Positions 33,562 to 43,088 of a DNA stretch of 64,000 bases are shown here, piece by piece. This DNA is from Bacillus thuringiensis (lineage in GTDB: Bacteria; Bacillota; Bacilli; Bacillales; Bacillaceae_G). The notes beneath the pieces were generated by a model. The model did no database searches, was not told where the DNA came from, and saw nothing but the letters and a program-made list of their open reading frames with translations. The translations under genes were made by a program, and so were the position numbers. The stretch is from contig NZ_CP155559.1 of assembly GCF_022095615.2 (NCBI RefSeq), positions 1,051,501-1,115,500 on the forward strand, read 5' to 3'. Position 1 is the stretch's first letter, and the number at the start of each line of letters is the position of its first letter.

Positions 33562-35304
33562 CTACGAACGGAACGGAAACACAAGAATAATCGTCGTTCC
33601 TTTTCCTAGTTCGCTATCGATAGAAATCGTTCCGTTATGAGCATGAACGAGCTGTTTCGTAATAGCGAGGCCAAGTCCAGTTCCGATGTTACTTTCTTCT
33701 GTATTCGTTCCTCTGTAATACCGTTCAAATAGAAGTTCTTTCGTTTTATCATCCATTCCTTTTCCGTTATCTGAAATAGATAGTGTAAATGAATTTATAT
33801 CTTGCGAAAGCTTTACGATTACATTAGTCGTTTCATTATTATGTTTTACAGCGTTTACTAGTAAATTTTCGATAATACGCTGGAACCATTTTTCTTCAAT
33901 GAAATATTGAATTTTGTTTGAGCTCGGCACGAATTCAATATTTTGATTTTGAAGTGTCGGGTTATTAATGAATTGTAATAATACTTTTTGAACGAATTGA
34001 TTCATTTCGATGTTTACGTGCTGAGCAGGAAGACTGTTATTTTTTAATTGATACGTTAAGCTTAAGTCGTCAATTAATGTAGTCATATATTGAGACTTTT
34101 CTTTCATAACGCTGCCGAATTGTTGAATGTCACGATCGGTCCAGTTGTACTGTTTTGATTCTAGTAATAATGCATAGCCGTATATAGAACTAAGTGGCGT
34201 TTTTAAATCGTGCGTTAGACCGGTAATCCATTCTTCACGTGTTTGCTGCAGTACTTGCCTCATCGCATCATTTTTTTTAAGTGTAATAGAAAGATGCTCT
34301 AGTGAATTTGTCACATCACTAAATAAGCGGAATGACCATTTTTCTTTACCGGATCGCCGGAACCTGACAGGTTTCCCTTTTTTACTAACAGGTTCTTCGT
34401 ACTTTCCACCAGCGATGTTTTTAAGCCAGCGCATCGCATGGAGTAACGGTTTTCCAAATTTATTACCGTACCAAATAGAAAGAATGACTAAATAAACAAA
34501 TACGATAAGAAGGATTAATCCGCATCCGATTAGAAACTTTTTAGTAAATACATCGTCTATTTCATCATCTGGGTAGTAGTACTCATTTTTGGCAGTTACA
34601 ACAAGAAGATGATTGCTATTTGTGTCGTAAAAGCTAGACGTGTTTTCTTTATGATTCCACGGTTCCTTTTCGCTAAGAGCAGCTTGTATGACAGAAAACG
34701 TTCTTTTCTTTCCATCTGGATAGGAGAATACTTCTTTGCCATCACTATTAAAGATTTGAAGTGCTGCTTTTTCTTTAGAAAGTAACTGTTTTTCTTCTTC
34801 TGTTAATATGAACGAATCCGTAGATACAGACGGGTGCTCTTTCTGTATTGTTTTTAGTAATACATTGCTTTTTAACATACCGCCGTATATAACAAGTACG
34901 TTCTTTTCTTCTAGTTCAATTTCCCAATATGTAAATGTATAAGGGCTTTCTATATGATTCTGTATATACGAGAATAAAGATGTTTTCGTATAAGATGTCG
35001 GTACGTCACTCGGCGTATTAAAGTGATAGAGAACTTTTCCATTTTCCTCTACAACTTGAATCCAATCATTTTTTTCTTTAATTAAGTCTTTTACTTCAGC
35101 TTTTAACGAAATATCGCCATCTTCTGAAGAGATATATCTTGCAATCATAAAATTATCAGCATCTGGAATATTCGGTTCGTATGAAGTACTAGTAACAAGG
35201 AAAATTAAATAAGTGAAAGCAGCTACTACAGCAAGCAGTAATGTAACTAAAACAAATACGTGTTGCAGGATAAACTGTATAATAAGTCGTTTATTAAAGT
35301 TCAT
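33562..35304 (-). CDS. Sensor histidine kinase
   Basis: 580 residues. Membrane helices at about 12-36 and 265-290 enclose an extracytoplasmic sensor region of about 225 residues; a HAMP-like linker, HisKA dimerisation domain and HATPase domain follow. The phosphorylated His is H365 in GLTHDLKTPLSS. N-box NLLVNAVKHN, G1 DNGKGM and G2 GTGLGLAI are intact. The large external loop suggests sensing of an extracellular or wall signal. It is 9 bp downstream of its response regulator and divergent, as an operon, from a membrane protease gene. The stimulus is unknown. Confidence 0.92.
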   Translation of the reverse strand: MNFNKRLIIQFILQHVFVLVTLLLAVVAAFTYLIFLVTSTSYEPNIPDADNFMIARYISSEDGDISLKAEVKDLIKEKNDWIQVVEENGKVLYHFNTPSDVPTSYTKTSLFSYIQNHIESPYTFTYWEIELEEKNVLVIYGGMLKSNVLLKTIQKEHPSVSTDSFILTEEEKQLLSKEKAALQIFNSDGKEVFSYPDGKKRTFSVIQAALSEKEPWNHKENTSSFYDTNSNHLLVVTAKNEYYYPDDEIDDVFTKKFLIGCGLILLIVFVYLVILSIWYGNKFGKPLLHAMRWLKNIAGGKYEEPVSKKGKPVRFRRSGKEKWSFRLFSDVTNSLEHLSITLKKNDAMRQVLQQTREEWITGLTHDLKTPLSSIYGYALLLESKQYNWTDRDIQQFGSVMKEKSQYMTTLIDDLSLTYQLKNNSLPAQHVNIEMNQFVQKVLLQFINNPTLQNQNIEFVPSSNKIQYFIEEKWFQRIIENLLVNAVKHNNETTNVIVKLSQDINSFTLSISDNGKGMDDKTKELLFERYYRGTNTEESNIGTGLGLAITKQLVHAHNGTISIDSELGKGTTIILVFPFRS

Positions 35305-35313
35305 ATCGTCACC

Positions 35314-36018
35314 CTACTTTGTAATGAACTTATAGCCAAGTCCGCGAACAGTTTTTATATATTCTGGTTTACTTGGGTCTTGTTCAATTTTTTCACGTAG
35401 TTTTCGAATGTGGACCATAACGGTATTGTCATCGCCATTGTAGGCAGGTGCTCCCCAAACTTTTTCGTATATTTCTTCTTTCGAAAATACATAGTTCGGA
35501 TTCTCGCAAAAGAAGAGTAATAGCTGAAATAGCTGGGCGGAACATTCGACAATACGTCCATTTACTGTAAGTTCTGCGGAATGTTGATCAATTGCAAATC
35601 TGCCAAATGAACTGGAGTGTGCTTTTTGTTCGTGCGGCATTGTTTGTTTCATATGTCTTCGGAGTTGTGCTTTCATACGAGCGACTACTTCAAGTGGATT
35701 AAATGGCTTCGTAATATAATCATCTGCACCGTGTGAAAATCCAGATATTTTATCTAAATCAGATGTTTTAGCTGTGAGGAAGAAGATAGGGCAATCAGTT
35801 TTTTTGCGAATGATTGGACAAATATCAAAACCAGACTGACCAGGAAGCATGACATCTAAAATAATTAAATCGTAATCGTTTTGTTCAGTGAGAGATAAAG
35901 CTATTTCAGCCGATGTTGCAGTTGTAATATGAGAAAAACCTTCTTTTTCAAGAATGGTAGTTAGTAATTGTAAAATTGCTGTTTCATCATCAACGAGCAA
36001 AATATTTGCTTGATACAT
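35314..36018 (-). CDS. OmpR/PhoB-family response regulator
   Basis: 234 residues: receiver domain (1-118; D10, D11, phospho-acceptor D55 in LIILDVMLPG, conserved Thr in FLTAKTSD and Lys in ITKPFNP) and a winged-helix DNA-binding domain (about 138-232, ending IKTVRGLGYKF). RBS AGGAGGG. It belongs with the downstream kinase. The direct repeat TTTTAAGG at 11-bp spacing in the divergent promoter region is the kind of site this family binds, so control of itself and of the CPBP protease gene is inferred. Confidence 0.93.
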   Translation of the reverse strand: MYQANILLVDDETAILQLLTTILEKEGFSHITTATSAEIALSLTEQNDYDLIILDVMLPGQSGFDICPIIRKKTDCPIFFLTAKTSDLDKISGFSHGADDYITKPFNPLEVVARMKAQLRRHMKQTMPHEQKAHSSSFGRFAIDQHSAELTVNGRIVECSAQLFQLLLFFCENPNYVFSKEEIYEKVWGAPAYNGDDNTVMVHIRKLREKIEQDPSKPEYIKTVRGLGYKFITK

Positions 36019-36075
36019 AAAGAATCCCTCCTAATTTCCTCGAATATCATATCATCTTTCTGTAACTTATGGAAT

Positions 36076-36094
36076 TTTTAAGGAAATTTTAAGG
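36076..36094. promoter_or_regulatory. 11-bp-phased direct repeat between divergent response regulator and CPBP genes
   Basis: TTTTAAGG at 36076-36083 and again at 36087-36094, an exact 11-bp period typical of OmpR/PhoB-family binding. It lies between TATGAT -10 elements for both directions (plus 36127-36132; minus 36051-36046), each with a poor -35, which fits an activator site. Confidence 0.55.
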
Positions 36095-36153
36095 TTTTCT
36101 TTCTCAAAAAATTAAGAATCAAATGATATGATAAAAGTAACATAGGGGAGGAG

Positions 36154-37008
36154 ATGAGTGTGAACCCGTTTCAAACGATGCGAGCTAGATATTTTTTAAT
36201 TGTATTTGCACTATTAACTTTAGTAGTTAGAGGCAGTAATGAATTGATAGAAAATACATTTCATATGCAAAATTCTTCTTTTATAAATATCCTTATATTC
36301 TATATTCTTCCGATTGCGTGGATCTTTTATGAGTATAGAAAACACCGTGTTTCCTTTTCAGTATTTATTAATAAAAATGAAACATTTAACCTGGTGCAAG
36401 TTTTATACATTACGATTATGTTATGCGTGTTTAGTTATGGGTATCTTATTTTGTACATGTATAGCTTTGCATGGATTACACCGGAATTTATTATGAACGC
36501 GTTACGTGAACCGATTATAGATAGTACAGGGGGATATGTATATCAAGTTATTATGGTCGTATTCATCGCACCGATTATTGGTGAATTTGTTTTTCGGGGA
36601 TTTTTACTGCAACGCTTTGCAGCAAAATGGGGAACGAGTATAGCGATCATTGTTGTAGCGCTATTGTTTGCGTTGTTACACGTTGATTTCCTAGGTGCAG
36701 TTGTATTTAGCGTTGTACTATCAATCGTATATATTCGTACGAATAGCTTACTCATGCCAATTGCTATTCACATGTTAAACAATGCATTTGTAATCGGCGT
36801 TTCTTTTCTAATAAATAAAGAAGAGATAATGAGTTTTGCAGATTTCTCAAATTATACGACCTTCTTTCCAGGACTTATTATTTTTATAGCAGGATTAAAC
36901 TTAGTACTCATCTTTTTACTTGTTAACCGCAAATATTGGAATAAAGAAATGCCAGCTATATATGTAGAGCAGGAAACGAGTTTTTCAGATGTAGTGGGGG
37001 ATAAGTAA
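36154..37008 (+). CDS. CPBP-family intramembrane metalloprotease (Rce1/Abi-like)
   Basis: 284 residues with about seven or eight membrane helices. The CPBP motifs are present but altered: motif 1 reads GEFVFRG rather than EExxxRG, so the usual glutamate pair has only one Glu; motif 2 is ALLHVD with the catalytic-site His; motif 3 is MLNNAF. Family members cleave CAAX proteins in eukaryotes and help bacteriocin maturation or immunity in bacteria. A good SD (GGGGAGG) is rather close to the ATG at 36154; the GTG at 36160 is an alternative start. First gene of a cluster of membrane proteins ending at 37897. Confidence 0.83.
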   Translation: MSVNPFQTMRARYFLIVFALLTLVVRGSNELIENTFHMQNSSFINILIFYILPIAWIFYEYRKHRVSFSVFINKNETFNLVQVLYITIMLCVFSYGYLILYMYSFAWITPEFIMNALREPIIDSTGGYVYQVIMVVFIAPIIGEFVFRGFLLQRFAAKWGTSIAIIVVALLFALLHVDFLGAVVFSVVLSIVYIRTNSLLMPIAIHMLNNAFVIGVSFLINKEEIMSFADFSNYTTFFPGLIIFIAGLNLVLIFLLVNRKYWNKEMPAIYVEQETSFSDVVGDK

Positions 37009-37009
37009 G

Positions 37010-37366
37010 ATGAAGAAGACGATTGAGAAAATATTGAAAGACATTATAGATTCTACGTCTATTACAGATATATGTGATAGAAACGTTTGCCATTGGCTTC
37101 AACCTGTAGTAGATACGATTGTGTTTCCAGAGTATTACTTATTTTCTAGTACTCATTTAAAAGAAAATATTATTTCTCTTCTTATTGTGTTAGGGGTTTT
37201 ACTAATATTTGGTCTAGTTGTAGAAGAAATGATGAAGCGCATCTTCAGAAAAAATGAAGAGAAGTATATGTGGGTTCATAAAATATTCGAGAAAGTAATA
37301 GTAGCTTTCCTATTGTTTTATAGTATGAAAACAATCATTTACTTTATAGCTTTGAAACATCATTAA
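37010..37366 (+). CDS. Small membrane protein, unknown function
   Basis: 118 residues with two membrane helices (about 52-70 and 90-112). Not recognised. It starts at once after the CPBP stop codon with GTGGGGGAT overlapping that gene's end, so the two are translationally coupled. Confidence 0.65.
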   Translation: MKKTIEKILKDIIDSTSITDICDRNVCHWLQPVVDTIVFPEYYLFSSTHLKENIISLLIVLGVLLIFGLVVEEMMKRIFRKNEEKYMWVHKIFEKVIVAFLLFYSMKTIIYFIALKHH

Positions 37367-37397
37367 TTCTAAATTTGAAAGGGATGTATAAAATTAT

Positions 37398-37697
37398 ATG
37401 AATGAAACAATATCATCAAATAAGTTTTTTTATTTGATTTTGCTTAGTATTGTGCTGATAACGACAGTCAATGTTATTCTTCGCTGGGAGGAAGCTTATT
37501 TCTTCATGTATTTAGCACTTCATTTGCTAGGAATATTATGTATAAGCGGCGGAGTAGTTGCTGAAAAAAAGAGTGAAGAAAGCGTTAATTATATGTGTGT
37601 GACCGGTCTTATTTTACTTTTAGCTGTACAAGGTATTATGAAATATAGTTCTTTTTCTTTACAAGATTTTAGTTTATTAATGGATGTACTTCCTTAA
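37398..37697 (+). CDS. Small membrane protein, unknown function
   Basis: 99 residues with three likely membrane helices (about 10-27, 32-52 and 68-85). Not recognised. The RBS (AAAGGGA) is distant from the ATG, so initiation may be weak. Same transcript as its neighbours. Confidence 0.6.
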   Translation: MNETISSNKFFYLILLSIVLITTVNVILRWEEAYFFMYLALHLLGILCISGGVVAEKKSEESVNYMCVTGLILLLAVQGIMKYSSFSLQDFSLLMDVLP

Positions 37698-37708
37698 GGG
37701 GACCCGTT

Positions 37709-37897
37709 ATGTTATCTAAGAAGCAAATAGGATACGTACTAGTTTTAATTGGATTTTTTACGCTTATTGTAACGACTTTATTTTTTCAAGACTATGAATA
37801 TATACGCTATATAAAAGGCGCTGGTTTAATATGTTGGGTTATAAGTACGTTTCTTATCCCAGAGTATGAACCGAAGAAAGTGTCTAAAGGTAGGTAA
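37709..37897 (+). CDS. Small membrane protein, unknown function
   Basis: 62 residues with two membrane helices (about 8-27 and 33-50) and a lysine-rich tail. RBS AAGGGG. Last gene before the terminator; not recognised. Confidence 0.6.
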   Translation: MLSKKQIGYVLVLIGFFTLIVTTLFFQDYEYIRYIKGAGLICWVISTFLIPEYEPKKVSKGR

Positions 37898-37928
37898 AAC
37901 TCTTCTTTATGTAGAAGAGTTTTTTTTA
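37897..37928 (+). terminator. Terminator after the CPBP gene cluster
   Basis: AAAACTCTTCT-TTATGT-AGAAGAGTTTTTTTT. Confidence 0.92.
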
Positions 37929-38032
37929 TATAACTAGAAGGATCTCGAGCAATTCGCTTAATAAGCTTGTTCTAATTTAGCATGTACGAACTTACAATAA
38001 TAATAGACAGGCAGCATAGAGGAGGGAATAGC

Positions 38033-39301
38033 GTGAGGAAGGTTATTGGGTGGTCGCTTTTTTTGTACGTTGGGTTTGCGTTGCTTATATATTGGTATTT
38101 ATTTGGATGGAATCATGAACTGATTCCGGACATGTATAAAGGAACGAGTGCAGATCCAGAAACGTTTATGAATGCAAGAGAGCTTACGCTAAGCCAAGAG
38201 TATTCGCGCGTGAAAAATTTGCTATACTTTTTAGCGACGCCTCTTGAATGGATTATTTTATTATTTGTACTTGTGCTCGGTGTTTCAAGAAAGTTTGAGA
38301 AATGGTCGAAGGAAACGACGAAAATAAGCGTCCTGCAAGTTGCGATTTATTTCTTTTATTTATCGCTACTCACAACAGTTCTTGCCCTGCCGATGCAATG
38401 GATTAGCCGAAAAGTGTCCGTTGATTACGGCATTTCAACGCAAAGTACACAAAGCTGGATAAAAGATCACGTTATTGGTTTTTGGGAGAGTTATGCGACT
38501 ATGCTAATCGTAGTTACCGTTCTGTTATGGCTTATCCGTAAATTCCCGAAGAGATGGTGGCTAGCAGGGTGGGCACTCTCTGTTCCCTTTACAATCTTTT
38601 TAACATTCATACAGCCTGTAGTTATTGATCCACTGTATAACGACTTCTCGACGCTGAAAAATAAAGAATTAGAAACGAAAATTTTAGCGATAGCAGACAA
38701 AGCCGAAATTCCAGCTAAACATGTATATGAAGTAAATATGTCGGAAAAAACGAATGCGTTAAATGCTTACGTAACAGGAATTGGCCCTAACGCCCGTATT
38801 GTAATGTGGGATACAACGCTTAAGCAATTAAAAGATAAAGAGATTTTATTTATAATGGCCCATGAAATGGGGCATTACGTTATGAAACATATATATTGGG
38901 GCGTTGCGAGTTATGTACTGCTATCGTTTATAGGGATGTATCTCATTAGTCGTATTATCAATATGTGTATTCGAAAATGGGGAGATACGCTGCAAATTTC
39001 AAAAGCAGCATGTTTCTCAATTTTACCTTTATTTTTCTTAATTTCTTCTCTACTCTCTTTTGCATCACAGCCAGCAACAAACTATGTTTCTCGTATAGAA
39101 GAACGAGCGGCAGATCAATATGCTTTAGATATGACGAAAGACGGGAAATCTGGTGTAAAAACGTTTCAATATTTATCAAAAACGAGTTTAAGTCAAGTAA
39201 ATCCGCCTGCGTTAGTGAAGTTTTTCTTATACACACATCCACCAATTTTCGAAAGAATTCATACGTTTGAACAATATGAGAAACAAAGCAAAAAGAAGTA
39301 G
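38033..39301 (+). CDS. M48-family membrane metallopeptidase (Ste24/CAAX prenyl protease-like)
   Basis: 422 residues with about seven membrane helices. The zinc motif HEMGH is at 277-281 (IMAHEMGHYVMKH) and the third ligand is the Glu in EERAADQYAL, so the active site is intact. It resembles Ste24-type proteases, which work in membrane protein quality control and CAAX processing. The GTG at 38033 is used because GAGGAGGG lies six bases ahead; the frame from 37982 lacks a site. It is a separate transcript but only 135 bp after the CPBP cluster, so both CAAX-protease types occur side by side. Confidence 0.88.
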   Translation: MRKVIGWSLFLYVGFALLIYWYLFGWNHELIPDMYKGTSADPETFMNARELTLSQEYSRVKNLLYFLATPLEWIILLFVLVLGVSRKFEKWSKETTKISVLQVAIYFFYLSLLTTVLALPMQWISRKVSVDYGISTQSTQSWIKDHVIGFWESYATMLIVVTVLLWLIRKFPKRWWLAGWALSVPFTIFLTFIQPVVIDPLYNDFSTLKNKELETKILAIADKAEIPAKHVYEVNMSEKTNALNAYVTGIGPNARIVMWDTTLKQLKDKEILFIMAHEMGHYVMKHIYWGVASYVLLSFIGMYLISRIINMCIRKWGDTLQISKAACFSILPLFFLISSLLSFASQPATNYVSRIEERAADQYALDMTKDGKSGVKTFQYLSKTSLSQVNPPALVKFFLYTHPPIFERIHTFEQYEKQSKKK

Positions 39302-39323
39302 CGATTATGCTACTTCTTTTTTT
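39292..39323 (+). terminator. Terminator after the M48 protease gene
   Basis: AAAGAAGTAGC-GATTAT-GCTACTTCTTTTTTT; it includes the end of the coding region. Confidence 0.9.
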
Positions 39324-39437
39324 ATAGAGATATAAGTTCGATATTGGGAATATTTATCATTGCTTTTTATTGTGATTTTGTAAATAATAAGCTATAAAAT
39401 TCTAAAAATCTATATATAAAGGAATAAAGGTGGAAAT

Positions 39438-41165
39438 ATGTATTTTTTACAAAATTTAAAAGTGAAACATAAATTATTCTTACTTATCTCATTAGCAGTT
39501 TTGGGCATGACAATTATGAGCTGTGTAGCAATTAATTCTATTAATAAAATTAAGCACGATACAGAGATTGTAGTAGATGATTATCAAAATTCTGCAGTTA
39601 TATTAGAAGGAATGCTTCGTACACAAAATTCACTAGAATATAACTTACTAGAATTAATTACAACGTCACAAAATGAGGGGACAAATAAAGAGGGGATTAT
39701 TAGTAATGTTGAAAAGGATCTTAAAAAATATGATTCTTTATTAAAAGAATATGATGATGGCGTTAATTTAAGTAAGCAAGAGGATGAGCTGTTTCAGAAG
39801 ATGAAGAAATCTTTGCCAAGTTATATGGAGACATATAAGAAGTTGTTTGAAAAGGCGAAGGTAACAAATGAATCTCAAATGGTAAACGAATTTCAAAAGG
39901 ACTTAAAACCGAAGGGAGTAGAGTTAGCTGGCTATGCGGTGGATCTAGAATCGTATGTTTCAAACTTAGCTGATCAAGTATTTAAGGATTCTCAAAAAAT
40001 GATAGATAGGTCCGTTATTACTTTTATCATTCTTGTAGTAGTTACTACAATTGTTATATGTATAGTAAGTTATATTATTAGCAGGCTTATAGTTGCTCCT
40101 TTACAAACGGTTAGTCGTATGATGGAAAGAGCAAAAGAAGGAGATTTAACTGTACATGGTGAGTATAATGCTAAGGATGAATTAGGTGTATTAGTAAGTG
40201 ATTTTAACGAAATGATTACAGGGCTAAGAACAAATATGCAAGAAGTAGAGAATAATATTCAGCTTTTATTCCAACATGCAGACGGAGTAGTATCTGCATC
40301 GGAAGTATCTAGTGGTGCAGCGAAGAAAATCACTATAGATATTGCAGAAGTTGCAAATGGCGCAGAGAGTCAAATGCAAGCAATGGAGCAAACTGCGGGT
40401 GCGATGGAAGAGTTGACACAAGGAATGCAGAGTATAGTGAATACATCATCCTCTGTAAATGAATTGTCTGCTCAATCAGCATTAGATGCAGAGAGTGGTA
40501 ACAAATTAATGAAACAAATGATTCAACAGATGGATACAATCCAAAACTCAGTACATAACGGTGTGAAACAAGTAGAGACTATGAAAGAACAATCAGAAGA
40601 AATTGTTAAAATCATTGATGTTATGCAAGGTATTACCTCTCAAATTAACTTATTAGCATTAAACGCCGCAATTGAGGCTGCACGTGCTGGGGAAAGTGGC
40701 AGAGGATTTGCAATTGTGGCAGATGAAGTAAGAAAATTAGCAGAACAATCTAGTGATTCTGCAAAACAAATTGAGAAGCTTATTACTCAAGTTATGGGAA
40801 CAACGAACCATACGGTACATATGATGGGGAAAGTAGATAATGAGGTACAGGCAGGTACACAAGTAGTAATGCATACAGAAAAAGTATTTGGAAAAATTAC
40901 AGAAAAAGTACAGCAAGTATCTGAGCAAATTCAAACGGTATCTATGTCTACAGATGAAATTGCAGCGAGTAGTGAAGAGATTTCGGCTTCTACAGAAGAC
41001 ATGGCTCAAATTTCCCAAAGATCATCTGATCGAACTGATAGGGTAAAAGAGTCTATTCAACAGCAAGAAAAATCTGTTCAAGAGATCTCGGTTTCAATTG
41101 AACATATGCATAACGCAGCAGGAGAATTAAAACAAATAGTTGCTCAATTTACTCTTCAAAAGTAG
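39438..41165 (+). CDS. Methyl-accepting chemotaxis protein
   Basis: 575-residue transmembrane chemoreceptor: helix at about 12-34, a helical-bundle (4HB_MCP) ligand domain at about 35-185, helix at about 190-213, HAMP at about 214-267, and a long cytoplasmic coiled coil. The highly conserved hairpin tip reads [20 protein letters not shown] followed by [14 protein letters not shown]. It would signal to CheW/CheA. The ligand is unknown. RBS AAGGTGGA. It stands alone. Confidence 0.93.
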   Translation: MYFLQNLKVKHKLFLLISLAVLGMTIMSCVAINSINKIKHDTEIVVDDYQNSAVILEGMLRTQNSLEYNLLELITTSQNEGTNKEGIISNVEKDLKKYDSLLKEYDDGVNLSKQEDELFQKMKKSLPSYMETYKKLFEKAKVTNESQMVNEFQKDLKPKGVELAGYAVDLESYVSNLADQVFKDSQKMIDRSVITFIILVVVTTIVICIVSYIISRLIVAPLQTVSRMMERAKEGDLTVHGEYNAKDELGVLVSDFNEMITGLRTNMQEVENNIQLLFQHADGVVSASEVSSGAAKKITIDIAEVANGAESQMQAMEQTAGAMEELTQGMQSIVNTSSSVNELSAQSALDAESGNKLMKQMIQQMDTIQNSVHNGVKQVETMKEQSEEIVKIIDVMQGITSQINLLALNAAIEAARAGESGRGFAIVADEVRKLAEQSSDSAKQIEKLITQVMGTTNHTVHMMGKVDNEVQAGTQVVMHTEKVFGKITEKVQQVSEQIQTVSMSTDEIAASSEEISASTEDMAQISQRSSDRTDRVKESIQQQEKSVQEISVSIEHMHNAAGELKQIVAQFTLQK

Positions 41166-41208
41166 TAGTATATTTCAGTTTTAATATAGAGAAATTCCTC
41201 TTAATAGA

Positions 41209-41248
41209 TAAAAAAATCATCCTATGTAAAAAAGGATGATTTTTTTAT
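41209..41248 (+). terminator. Terminator after the chemoreceptor gene
   Basis: AAAAAATCATCCT-ATGTAAAA-AAGGATGATTTTTTT. Confidence 0.9.
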
Positions 41249-41377
41249 GGGAATTTTGTGCGGCTATCACTTATTATATTCTAATTTTTTACAATTTTCC
41301 GATTGTAATATATAATAATACGTAATGTTTTGGAGATGTTTCGTTTGTAAAAAATAGATTATAGGAGGAGAGAAAGG

Positions 41378-42280
41378 GTGTTCAATAAAAAATCAATGCC
41401 AGCTATAAAAATGATCCTTTCGATGTCTATTTTCGGATCAATTGGATTTTTTTCTGTTCAAACAGGTTTACCGTCTTTTGAATTAGTATTCGTTCGTTGC
41501 ATTTGTGCGACTATATTTTTAGCATTATGTTGGCTCGTAACAGGACAGTATAAAAGTGAGAAATGGAATAAAAAAGAAGTAATGCAAATATTAGCATGCG
41601 GTGTATTTCTCGTTTTTAACTGGGTATTTCTATTTAAAGCGTTTGAAGTTATGTCGATTACAATTGCGATTTCAGTTTACCATCTTGCCCCCATTATCGT
41701 ATTAATGATTGGTAGTATTGTATTTAAAGAGAGACTTACAGTATTTGCGGTTATGTCCATTGTCATTTGTTTTATCGGTACAGTTTTAGTCGCTGGAGTA
41801 GATGGAAGTTTATCGCTTGAAAAACTAATGTCATCTGGAATGGTATGGGCACTTCTTGCAGCTGTATTTTATGCTTTTACCACTTTATTGGGAAAAGGAA
41901 TTCAGCATACGAGCGCATATGCAATGACATTTTTACAAACGTTTTTAGGTATATTTTTATTGCTACCATTCATAGATTTTGGCAAGTTCCAAGGATTAAC
42001 AGAGATGAACTGGATGATGATCACAGCGACGGGACTTATACATACGGGATTTGTATATTACTTATTTTTTGACAGTTTAAGAGGTTTATCGACGAGATTA
42101 ATTTCTGTATTAGTGTTTTTAGATCCTGCTGTTGCGATCCTATTAGATACAGTCTTTACCGGATTTAGACCGACTAGTATGCAAGTAGTAGGAATTGTTC
42201 TTATATTTGTAGGGATGGCATTTACTTTTCGAAAAACGAAGGATGAAGAAATAGCAGTAAAAGAAAAATTGTATTCATAA
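41378..42280 (+). CDS. DMT-family (EamA) transporter
   Basis: 300 residues with ten membrane helices in two EamA repeats of five. Typical EamA stretches are visible: LVFVRCICATIFLALCW early, and SVYHLAPIIVLMIGSIVFKE closing the first repeat, with VFLDPAVAILLDTVFTG in the second. It probably exports a metabolite or drug; substrate unknown. GTG start with AGGAGGAG. No clear terminator follows. Confidence 0.88.
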   Translation: MFNKKSMPAIKMILSMSIFGSIGFFSVQTGLPSFELVFVRCICATIFLALCWLVTGQYKSEKWNKKEVMQILACGVFLVFNWVFLFKAFEVMSITIAISVYHLAPIIVLMIGSIVFKERLTVFAVMSIVICFIGTVLVAGVDGSLSLEKLMSSGMVWALLAAVFYAFTTLLGKGIQHTSAYAMTFLQTFLGIFLLLPFIDFGKFQGLTEMNWMMITATGLIHTGFVYYLFFDSLRGLSTRLISVLVFLDPAVAILLDTVFTGFRPTSMQVVGIVLIFVGMAFTFRKTKDEEIAVKEKLYS

Positions 42281-42365
42281 TTGTAAAAAAAATAATTATA
42301 TTCTATTGATAATTTTCTTATTTTTTGTACAATATAATTTGTAGGAAAATAAAGGAAAAAGGTAG

Positions 42366-43031
42366 ATGAGAGAGATGAAAAAGCTAGTAAAGATCGCGAC
42401 AACCTTAACTTTAATGGGGGGAATATTTGTAAATGCAAATGGTGTGTCTGCAAATACAGCTGTTATCCAAAAATCTGGTCCGATGATAGAGTTTGACGAT
42501 GTAACAACAGATCATTGGGCGTGTGATGATATTAAATATGTAGTATATCATCGAATTATGTTTGGATATGGAAATGGTAAGTTTGGTGTAGAAGATCATA
42601 TAACACGTGAACAAGCGGCGGCAGTATTATATCGTGCACTTCATGTAAAAGGAACTGTAATTAATGAGAATCCATATAGAGATATAAGTGTGAAATCAAC
42701 CATGTTCCCTTACGAAATTTTACGCTTAACACAGCTTGGTATTTTTAAAGGAGACGAAAATGGAAATTTCCGTCCGAAAGCAACACTGACTCGTGCAGAG
42801 TTATCACAAATTTTAACGAAAGCATATGAGTTGAAAACAAAGCGCTCGCATACATTTACAGATATACCAGAAAACTATTGGGCAAGAGATGCAATTAGCG
42901 CATTACAGTCTAATAATGTAGTGGTAGGAACCGGGGATGGTAAGTTTGAGCCTGAAATGCTCGTAACACGCGGACAATTCGCGAAATTTTTAAAACGATC
43001 TATTGATAATTCTCCAGGGAAAATGGAATAG
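42366..43031 (+). CDS. SLH-only surface protein, paralogue 1
   Basis: 221 residues: signal peptide (cleavage near VSANTA, about 30) and three SLH motifs (about 40-95, 100-155, 160-215), with no other domain. The TRAE-type motifs are TREQ, TRAE and TRGQ; the third has lost its acidic position. SLH trimers bind pyruvylated secondary cell wall polymer. The protein would therefore coat the wall without visible cargo. The first in-frame ATG (42366) has AAAGG close by; the ATG at 42375 gives a start like the paralogues. First of three tandem relatives. Confidence 0.85.
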   Translation: MREMKKLVKIATTLTLMGGIFVNANGVSANTAVIQKSGPMIEFDDVTTDHWACDDIKYVVYHRIMFGYGNGKFGVEDHITREQAAAVLYRALHVKGTVINENPYRDISVKSTMFPYEILRLTQLGIFKGDENGNFRPKATLTRAELSQILTKAYELKTKRSHTFTDIPENYWARDAISALQSNNVVVGTGDGKFEPEMLVTRGQFAKFLKRSIDNSPGKME

Positions 43032-43038
43032 AGAAAGA

Positions 43039-43088
43039 GAAAGCTCATAATTTGTAGAGGAGATATCTCCCGCTTATTATGAGCTTTC
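43039..43088. repeat. Nested inverted repeat after SLH paralogue 1
   Basis: Outer arms GAAAGCTCATAAT and ATTATGAGCTTTC (13 bp, perfect) enclose a second perfect palindrome GGAGATATCTCC at 43059-43070. No T-run follows. It probably acts as a terminator or RNA-stabilising stem. Confidence 0.65.
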
